Shown here piece after piece: positions 15,683 to 20,497 of a stretch of DNA of 20,497 bases. Where the stretch lies: contig JAKORQ010000037.1 of NCBI GenBank assembly GCA_029777755.1, forward strand, positions 1 through 20,497, read 5' to 3'. A program made the position numbers and the translations under genes. Source of the stretch: Planctomycetota bacterium (GTDB lineage Bacteria; Planctomycetota; Phycisphaerae; Tepidisphaerales; Tepidisphaeraceae). Every line of letters starts with the position of its first letter. The first letter of the stretch is position 1. The notes beneath the pieces are model-generated. The model was not told the origin of the DNA. It did no database searches and saw only the letters and a list, made by a program, of their open reading frames with translations.

Positions 15683-15989
15683 CGCGTCCTCCCTTGGCCG
15701 TCATCCAATGGTATAACCGTCCCGGGTAATATCCCCTCATGCGCGCGTTAGGGGAACGTGCGTTCTTGCCGGCGGTTGAAGTGAAGCGGGCAGGAGATAT
15801 CCTTTCACGCACTCCCCGGCGAGGCGTGCTGCATGGGGAGGGCCAATCTCGTGGCGGGCTGGAGCATTCGCGCAACGGCAACACTTGCGGAACAGGGCTG
15901 TTGCGTGTTCTACTATGCACTGTTGCGGCCGGCGCACTGCCAACCGGGATAGGGCTGCAGTCGATTTGAACCGTATCGGAGAGACTCAC
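15683..15989. other. Divergent intergenic region, no gene supported
   Basis: 307 bases between the oxidoreductase (minus) and the lipoprotein (plus). Small open frames here have no ribosome binding site and no family resemblance. It contains the GAAC-N4-GTTC site at 15754-15765 and a loose inverted repeat, CGCAAC (15871-15876) with GTTGCG (15900-15905). I found no convincing promoter for either flanking gene. Confidence 0.55.
15754..15765. promoter_or_regulatory. Palindrome matching the Gram-positive LexA box core
   Basis: GAACGTGCGTTC fits GAAC-RNRY-GTTC exactly. It lies 71 bases upstream of the oxidoreductase start. The flanking bases (G before, T after) do not extend the palindrome. A LexA role is an inference; no lexA gene is in the window. 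Confidence 0.35.
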
Positions 15990-16358
15990 ATGCGTTTGCA
16001 TCATTTCCCTTTGTTGCTGGTGGCTGGCATGGTGGCGGTCGCTGGCTGTCATTCCCAGCAGGAGACTGTCGCCGACGTAGAGCAGACGCGCGCGACATTC
16101 ACCCGCCTAACCCCTGACGTGAAGATTGGCGTGGTGTCGGCCGTCCTGGAAGACAAGGGCCTGCTGGCCGTCGGGGAAGTGGATGTGGAGCAGCATTTTG
16201 TCGGTGAGACCTTCGTGCTGATGACACCGCAGCGCAAGATCATCGGCGCCGGGCATGTGGTCGGCAAGACCGACAATGCCCTGCACCTGAAGTATGAGGT
16301 GAATGAGGACGGCCGGACGCCTCGCGCCGGCGACATCGCAGTCAAGCCTACCATGTGA
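15990..16358 (+). CDS. Small lipoprotein of unknown function
   Basis: A 122-residue exported protein. The signal sequence MRLHHFPLLLVAGMVAVAGC ends in the lipobox VAGC with C20 as the lipidated residue. The mature part of about 100 residues is rich in alternating beta-type stretches with repeated Gly-Glu turns (KIGVVSAVLEDKGLLAVGEV, ETFVLMTPQRKIIGAGHVV), suggesting a small beta-barrel or OB-like fold; I do not recognise a family. The ATG at 15990 was chosen over an upstream frame opening at 15885 because it begins the signal peptide and has GGAGA seven bases before it. It is the first gene of a tight plus-strand operon: its stop is 4 bases before maf. That places it with maf and the DUF192 protein but does not assign a function. 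Confidence 0.8.
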   Translation: MRLHHFPLLLVAGMVAVAGCHSQQETVADVEQTRATFTRLTPDVKIGVVSAVLEDKGLLAVGEVDVEQHFVGETFVLMTPQRKIIGAGHVVGKTDNALHLKYEVNEDGRTPRAGDIAVKPTM

Positions 16359-16362
16359 GAAC

Positions 16363-16947
16363 ATGAAGCTGATCCTGGCTAGTGCCTCGCCGCGCCGGGC
16401 ACAGTTGCTCGCCGAGGCGGGCTACGTGTTCGAGACAGTACCGGCCGACGTGGATGAATCGCAGGTCCCGGCCTCCCCGCCATCGGAACTGGCGCAGAGG
16501 CTGGCGGTTGCGAAGGCACAGGCGGTGGCCGATCGCTTTCCTGATGATGTAGTCCTCGCCGCCGACACCATCGTCTGCCTCGGCGAAACTGTCCTGGGCA
16601 AGCCGGCCGACGCCGATGACGCCCGCAGGATGCTCAACCTGCTCTCAGGCACCACGCAGGTGGTCATCACCGGCGTGTGCGTCATCCGCAAGGCGATCAA
16701 CTATCAGCAGACACACAAGGCCATGTCGGCCGTGCGCATGGAAGTGCTTACGCCGGAGCAGATCGAGCGCTACATCGCCTCCGGCGAATGGCAGGGAAAA
16801 GCCGGCGGCTACGGGATCCAGGATGAGGACCCGCTGGTGAAGCGCATCTCCGGCTCGCACAGCAACGTTGTTGGACTGCCCATGGAGCTGACCAGGTATA
16901 TGCTTGCCACCGCCGGCATATCCCCGGGCAAGGCCCCCTCGAAGTGA
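16363..16947 (+). CDS. maf: Maf-family nucleoside triphosphate pyrophosphatase
   Basis: A 194-residue cytoplasmic enzyme that hydrolyses nucleoside triphosphates to monophosphates, thought to remove non-canonical or excess pyrimidine nucleotides. The signature SASPRR is at 7-12, the metal-binding Asp is D68 in AADTIV, and K80 lies in VLGKP. YIASGEWQGKAGGYGIQ matches the family's late motif. The PRR after SAS is typical of the dTTP/UTP-specific subgroup (YhdE type) rather than the m7GTP-specific YceF type. Length is standard (about 190-200). The start ATG lies 4 bases after the lipoprotein stop, and the stop shares a base with the next start (TGATG), so translation is probably coupled. The start was chosen at the family's usual N-terminus, not the earlier in-frame codons. 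Confidence 0.95.
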   Translation: MKLILASASPRRAQLLAEAGYVFETVPADVDESQVPASPPSELAQRLAVAKAQAVADRFPDDVVLAADTIVCLGETVLGKPADADDARRMLNLLSGTTQVVITGVCVIRKAINYQQTHKAMSAVRMEVLTPEQIERYIASGEWQGKAGGYGIQDEDPLVKRISGSHSNVVGLPMELTRYMLATAGISPGKAPSK

Positions 16948-17411
16948 TGAAGATGAGATCCAGAAGTTTGCTGTACATCCTGCTGGCGCTAGTCGTGGGT
17001 ATCGCCTGTTTCGCAGGCGCCTGCGAGTCGAAAAAGAACGCCATCCCCGGCCAGGTGCGCACCGCCCGCGTACAGATCGGCAAGATGAACTTCGACCTGG
17101 AGATTGCCGACACTGTCGCTACCCGTCGGCGGGGGCTGATGTATCGCCAGTCAATGCCCGAGGACCGCGGGATGCTGTTTGTCTTTGACTATCCCGAGGT
17201 GCTCCACTTCTGGATGAAAAATACCTACATCCCACTGGACATCATCTATCTCGATGCCGATGGCAGGGTGGTGACCATCAAGCAGATGAAGCCGCTGGAT
17301 ACCACCACGGTCAGCAGTGAGAAGCCGGCGAAATATGCCATCGAGCTGAACCAGGGAATGGCCCAGAAAGCCGGCGTCCGTGAGGGAGATATCATCAGGC
17401 TCCCTGAGTGA
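16947..17411 (+). CDS. DUF192 family exported protein
   Basis: A 154-residue protein. An N-terminal hydrophobic stretch (8-25) precedes C26; the AGAC there is an imperfect lipobox, so it may be a lipoprotein or a membrane-anchored protein. Residues about 40-150 are a DUF192 domain with its characteristic TRRRGLMYRQSMPEDRGM, FWMKNTYIPLDIIY and GDIIRL segments. The biochemical role of DUF192 is not settled. The ATG at 16947 shares its A with the maf stop; a GTG at 16944 and an ATG at 16953 are alternatives. It is the last gene of the lipoprotein-maf operon and its end overlaps the convergent histidine kinase gene by 17 bases. Confidence 0.9.
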   Translation: MKMRSRSLLYILLALVVGIACFAGACESKKNAIPGQVRTARVQIGKMNFDLEIADTVATRRRGLMYRQSMPEDRGMLFVFDYPEVLHFWMKNTYIPLDIIYLDADGRVVTIKQMKPLDTTTVSSEKPAKYAIELNQGMAQKAGVREGDIIRLPE

Positions 17412-18543
17412 CCTGGCCGTCGCCGGGGTGATACTGCGGCACGATTGCGCGAAAGATCGTGCCTGTCTCTGGCGTTGAGGTAAAGTTGACACTCCCCTTG
17501 AGGTAGCGCTCGCCCAGCAGTTTCATGCTGTAGGTTCCCAGGCCGCGCCCGGTCCCCTTGGTCGAGAAGGCTCGCTGAAAGATCTGCAACTGCACATCGC
17601 GGGGGATGACGCCGTGGTTGTGTACCTCGAAGTGGACGTGGTGATCCTCCGCCCAGCAGGTGAGTGTGACCCGTCCGCCCGGCATAGATGCCTCCAGGGC
17701 GCTCTTGACCATGTTGGCGATGATCCGCTGAAGCAGCCGCTTGTCCGTCCGCAGGGTAGCGCCCTCGGCCGGTTCGCCGATCACGATGGAGCGATCCCGG
17801 CTGGCCGCGTGATTCCGGTAGAGCACGGCCACCTCTTCCAGCAGTTCGCGGGCGTTGAGGTTGGATGGGCGAATCGACAGGTCGTTATTCTCGGCCGCCG
17901 CCAGGTCGCGCTGCTCATAGATCTGCTCGGCCATCGTTTCCGTAAGGTGCAGGATGGCGCTGCCAAACTCCCGCATATCCTCGCGGCTGCCGTATGCATT
18001 CTGCAGCAATTGGGCGTATCCCGAGAGAGCGCCAAGGGTGTTGAGCAGGTCGTGGAAGAAGATCCTCTCCAGGGCGCGCCGGCGGTTCTCGTGGCTGATG
18101 TCGATCAGCGCCACCAGGGTGAGGTTTACCCCCTGTATGTTCAGTGGGGTAGTGGAGACGCGGAAGTCCATCCCGATGCCGGTGTCATACCTGCGGATGC
18201 GGCATTCGCGAACGGCCGACTTCCCCATCTCCGCGGCCCGGATGGCGCTGGCCGCACCACAAACAGCACAAGCCTCGCCTGTTCCGCAACCGTTGCTGCA
18301 GCTGGCGGCAACGCTGCAACCCATCGCTTCACCCGGTCGTTTGCCCAGGATCTGATCAAGGTCCTCGACATGGAGGACGCGATATGCCTCGCGGTTGGCG
18401 TAAACAATCTCCCGGCGATCATTGATTATCAGGACAATCCCGGGCATGGCCTCCAGCACTGTCGGCAGCAGCTCTGTCTGGGTCAGAAGCCGATGCTGTT
18501 CCCTGAGCTCTGCGTTTCGCGAATGAGAAATCTCGAGCTGCAT
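17395..18543 (-). CDS. PAS-domain sensor histidine kinase with a cysteine cluster
   Basis: A 382-residue soluble sensor kinase; no membrane segment or signal peptide is seen. A PAS domain covers about 25-150 (MPGIVLIINDRREIVYANREA). Inside it are five cysteines in 20 residues, C76, C82, C86, C92 and C95 (C-x5-C-x3-C-x5-C-x2-C), which could bind iron-sulphur, zinc or haem, or sense redox state. The phospho-acceptor is probably H164 in FFHDLLN. The ATPase domain has the N-box N277 (ANMVKSALEA), a weak G1 (HNHG in place of DNGxG) and a clear FSTKGTGRGLGTYSMKLL segment. No response regulator gene is adjacent, so the partner is unknown. Start: ATG at 18543; upstream, the frame is closed by a TAG seven codons away. 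No strong ribosome binding site is visible. Confidence 0.9.
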   Translation of the reverse strand: MQLEISHSRNAELREQHRLLTQTELLPTVLEAMPGIVLIINDRREIVYANREAYRVLHVEDLDQILGKRPGEAMGCSVAASCSNGCGTGEACAVCGAASAIRAAEMGKSAVRECRIRRYDTGIGMDFRVSTTPLNIQGVNLTLVALIDISHENRRRALERIFFHDLLNTLGALSGYAQLLQNAYGSREDMREFGSAILHLTETMAEQIYEQRDLAAAENNDLSIRPSNLNARELLEEVAVLYRNHAASRDRSIVIGEPAEGATLRTDKRLLQRIIANMVKSALEASMPGGRVTLTCWAEDHHVHFEVHNHGVIPRDVQLQIFQRAFSTKGTGRGLGTYSMKLLGERYLKGSVNFTSTPETGTIFRAIVPQYHPGDGQVTQGA

Positions 18544-18671
18544 ATGTATATAGGGCCATTTCTATCTGGTACGAGCGAGATGCGCTACAGTTCTTGAAGA
18601 GCATACAAAGGACAAACCCGAAGCAAAGCAGCTTTTATTCGAAAGACGTCAAGGCAGTTAATCTGGGCAGT

Positions 18672-18700
18672 TTGAAGCGGGCTCTGACGGCTTCTAGTAT
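18672..18700 (+). promoter_or_regulatory. Candidate promoter of the APC permease gene
   Basis: TTGAAG (18672-18677) and TAGTAT (18695-18700) are 17 bases apart, the optimal sigma-70 spacing. Eight bases separate the -10 from the start codon, so transcription would begin at or next to the ATG. No ribosome binding site is present, which fits a leaderless message. Confidence 0.45.
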
Positions 18701-18708
18701 CCAACCTA

Positions 18709-20070
18709 ATGCAGGAGAGCAACTCAATTGAGCTTCGTCGGTCCATGGGTTTCTGGGCGCTGACTCTCTATGGCGTTGGCGACATGCTGGGCACGGGCAT
18801 CTACGCCCTGATCGGCAACTACGCCGGCGCCATGGGCAATGCCGTATGGATGGCGTTCGCCGCCAGTATGGTGGCCGCGCTTCTGACCGGGTTGTCCTAT
18901 GCCTCGCTGGGATCGCGCTATCCCAAGGCGGCCGGCGCTGCCTACGTCACCCAGCGTGCCTTCGGGTTGCCCATGCTCACCTATGTCCTGGGGCTGGCGA
19001 CTCTCGCCTCCGGCCTGACCTCCATGGCTACCGCCACCAGGGGATTCACCGGGTATGTGCTGGAGTTTCTCAACGCGCCCGGAAATGGCGCGCTTGCGTA
19101 TGTGGTGATGCTGGCGTTCATCGCCATCATGACGTCAATAAACTTGCGCGGCATCAAGGAAAGCGCCTGGTTCAATGCCCTGTGCACGGTCATCGAGGCC
19201 GGCGGGCTGCTGCTGATCGTGGCGGTGGGCATTCGCTTCTGGGGCAGCGTCGACCTGCTGCAGACTCCCATCGACGAGCAGACAGGCGCTCCGGTCCCGC
19301 TGGATTTGCGGTTGATCCTCAGCGGTGCGGTGCTGACGTTCTACTCATTCGTCGGATTCGAGGACATGCTCAATGTGGCCGAGGAGGTGAAGGAGCCTGA
19401 GCGCACCTTCCCCCGCGCGCTGGTGGCCGCCATGATCGTGACCACGCTGATCTACATAGCTGTCTCGATCACGGCCGTTTCTGTGGTTCCCGCCGATGAA
19501 CTGGCAAAGAGTTCCGGGCCGATCGTGGAGGTAATCCGCCGATCCGCCCCGTGGGTTCCGCCGGCGCTGGTGACTGGCGTGAGCCTGTTTGCCATCGCCA
19601 ATACCGCGCTGCTGAACTACATCATGGGCTCGCGCCTGCTGTATGGCATGGCCAGGCAGGGACTGGTGCCCGCGCCGCTGGCCCGGGTGCACACCCGCTG
19701 GCGCACGCCGTGGGTGTCGATCCTGCTGCTGATGGTGATGCTCGTCTGCCTGGCGCTGCTGGGGCAGATCGGCGACCTGGCGCAGGCCACCTCGCTGCTT
19801 CTGCTGTGCGTGTTCGTGGTGGTGAATATCTCGCTGGTGGTGCTGAAGCGCCGCCCGGATGAACCGAAAGGCCGCTTTGAAGTTCCCTCGGCAGTGCCGA
19901 TCGCCGGCGCGCTGGTCTGCCTGTCGCTGATTGGGTCGCGCATCCACAGCATCTACCAGACCGGCAACTGGACGGCCCCGGCACTGGCCGGCGGCCTGAT
20001 CGCCCTGATCGTGGTGCTTTACCTGGTGATGCGCCCGAAGGTGACGGTGGAGGAATCGGCGGTCGCGTGA
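18709..20070 (+). CDS. APC-superfamily amino acid permease
   Basis: A 453-residue inner-membrane transporter with about 12 hydrophobic segments (roughly at 18-40, 45-66, 88-112, 124-145, 155-178, 201-223, 240-266, 284-310, 343-362, 366-388, 398-415 and 424-445). The first segment carries the family's glycine-rich unwound site GDMLGTGIYALIG, expected to bind the substrate's amino and carboxyl groups. FYSFVGFEDMLNVAEEVKEPERTFPRA in the middle matches the conserved segment 6 and loop of amino acid permeases. The substrate is not evident. It faces away from the histidine kinase across 165 bases. The ATG at 18709 lacks a ribosome binding site; a start at the second Met (18745) is possible but would shorten the N-terminal tail with no better signal. 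Confidence 0.93.
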   Translation: MQESNSIELRRSMGFWALTLYGVGDMLGTGIYALIGNYAGAMGNAVWMAFAASMVAALLTGLSYASLGSRYPKAAGAAYVTQRAFGLPMLTYVLGLATLASGLTSMATATRGFTGYVLEFLNAPGNGALAYVVMLAFIAIMTSINLRGIKESAWFNALCTVIEAGGLLLIVAVGIRFWGSVDLLQTPIDEQTGAPVPLDLRLILSGAVLTFYSFVGFEDMLNVAEEVKEPERTFPRALVAAMIVTTLIYIAVSITAVSVVPADELAKSSGPIVEVIRRSAPWVPPALVTGVSLFAIANTALLNYIMGSRLLYGMARQGLVPAPLARVHTRWRTPWVSILLLMVMLVCLALLGQIGDLAQATSLLLLCVFVVVNISLVVLKRRPDEPKGRFEVPSAVPIAGALVCLSLIGSRIHSIYQTGNWTAPALAGGLIALIVVLYLVMRPKVTVEESAVA

Positions 20071-20123
20071 TACCGGTGGTACAGCAGAGGCACTAAGGGA
20101 GCGCACCTTCGCTGAGGATCACC

Positions 20124-20159
20124 TTACCTCCCGCGGCTTGAGGACAAGCCGCTCCACTA
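20124..20159 (+). repeat. REP-like palindromic repeat, copy 3 (best preserved)
   Basis: It has perfect 8-bp arms GCGGCTTG (20133-20140) and CAAGCCGC (20145-20152) around AGGA, flanked by TTACCTCCC on the left and TCCACTA on the right. The last three bases are the stop codon (TAG) of the small minus-strand membrane protein. It lies in the convergent junction with the permease. The 53 bases between the permease stop and the repeat hold nothing else recognisable apart from a weak TACC/GGTA hairpin. Confidence 0.8.
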
Positions 20160-20342
20160 TCGCTTCCCTGCGGGGATTTCCGGCGTGGCCTTGGGGGCGA
20201 CGATGGCCGGGAGGATGATCGCATACACCAGCCCTGCGGTGATCAGTGCCAGCAGCACCTGGAGCAGGATTCGCCACCAGCGGAATCTCCGCCGCGGCGG
20301 ATCCTGCTCGATGCGATCAGTCCCTCTGGCATCCTCGCTCAT
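20157..20342 (-). CDS. Small single-pass membrane protein of unknown function
   Basis: A 61-residue protein. An acidic then strongly basic N-terminus (PPRRRFRWWR) precedes one membrane segment at about 26-48 (LLQVLLALITAGLVYAIILPAIV) and a short Pro/Ala-rich tail. The charge pattern suggests that the N-terminus stays inside. AGGAG lies 9 bases before the ATG, which supports it as a real gene despite its size. It follows the probable HAD phosphatase gene by 25 bases and is likely in the same operon. No family is recognised. Its stop codon lies within the palindromic repeat. Confidence 0.7.
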   Translation of the reverse strand: MSEDARGTDRIEQDPPRRRFRWWRILLQVLLALITAGLVYAIILPAIVAPKATPEIPAGKR

Positions 20343-20367
20343 CGCGATTCGCTCCTGTGAAGCCGCT

Positions 20368-20497
20368 TTACTTCCTCCGCAGTGCTGGTTGGTTCAGGAT
20401 GTCCAGCACGCCGTGGATGGTCGGTTTGTCCGAGACGTAGTCGGCCACCTTCTTCACCTGCTCGGTGGCGTTGGCTGGGCAGGCGAAAAAGCCTACC
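20368..20497 (-). CDS. C-terminal end of a probable HAD-family phosphatase (partial)
   Basis: Only the last 42 codons are in the window, ending with TAA at 20368-20370. The peptide has VGFFACPANATEQVKKVADY followed by VSDKPTIHGVLDIL. The pattern of Pro-x-Asn-Ala, then Lys..Ala-x-Tyr-Val, then Gly-Val..Ile-Leu resembles the C-terminal end of KdsC-type HAD phosphatases, where these residues follow the last catalytic Asp motif. The catalytic motifs lie outside the window, so the assignment is tentative. It is upstream of the small membrane protein on the same strand. Confidence 0.5.
   Translation of the reverse strand, partial: VGFFACPANATEQVKKVADYVSDKPTIHGVLDILNQPALRRK

Noticed and set aside
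15739..15969. A 76-codon open frame upstream of the lipoprotein.
   Set aside because: No ribosome binding site and no recognisable domain; composition looks like translated non-coding DNA.
20133..20156. The repeat contains AGCGG on the minus strand, the Chi sequence of Bacillus AddAB, suggesting a link with addAB.
   Set aside because: A five-base motif is expected by chance very often in GC-rich DNA, and Chi differs between species.
1..20497. Possible genomic island, prophage or defence system.
   Set aside because: No integrase, transposase, tRNA junction, toxin-antitoxin, restriction or CRISPR genes are seen; gene content is mostly core and codon use looks even throughout.

Overview
The window reads as a stretch of high-GC bacterial chromosome packed with housekeeping and DNA-repair genes. 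No phage, transposase, integrase, CRISPR array, tRNA or rRNA was recognised. The best guess for the organism is a member of the Planctomycetota, possibly Phycisphaerae-like. That is an inference from a divergent sigma-70 factor without the usual Trp-Trp pair of region 2, a UvrC without its C-terminal helix-hairpin-helix domain, and a secreted TIM-barrel hydrolase. It is not a phylogenetic result.

Layout. Positions 1-162 hold a possible gene end and a palindromic repeat. The minus-strand pair nadD-recO (163-1563) is separated by a long, structured intergenic region from a plus-strand sigma factor gene (1921-2898) that ends in a clear intrinsic terminator. A repeat-rich convergent junction follows, then a minus-strand secreted TIM-barrel hydrolase (3189-4751), divergent from a plus-strand NAD-dependent epimerase (4832-5704). 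The recombinational repair helicase-nuclease is encoded by the overlapping addB-addA pair (5922-12678), followed by uvrC (12727-14136). uvrC converges with and overlaps a minus-strand FAD/Rieske oxidoreductase (14117-15682). Next comes a compact plus-strand operon of a small lipoprotein, maf and a DUF192 protein (15990-17411). It converges with and overlaps a minus-strand PAS histidine kinase carrying a five-cysteine cluster (17395-18543). A plus-strand APC-type amino-acid permease (18709-20070) follows. The right edge has a small minus-strand membrane protein (20157-20342) behind the C-terminal end of a probable HAD phosphatase (20368 to the window end).

How the parts fit. Three repair functions cluster here. 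RecO loads RecA and anneals strands, AddAB resects double-strand breaks (the alternative to RecBCD), and UvrC incises damaged DNA. Two GAAC-N4-GTTC sites, the only ones found in a by-eye search of the window, lie in intergenic DNA. They resemble the LexA box of Gram-positive bacteria, but neither lies directly before the repair genes.

The most unusual signal is a small palindromic repeat family. Three same-oriented copies occupy the convergent, non-overlapping gene junctions (the left one resting on a tentative gene end). A fourth, inverted copy at 2979-3008 has a different stem but keeps the loop and flanks. It looks like a REP-like extragenic palindrome family. Other items worth a look are inverted repeats lying over -10 elements, a multi-hairpin leader before the sigma factor, and several start codons placed where transcription would be expected to begin (possible leaderless mRNAs).
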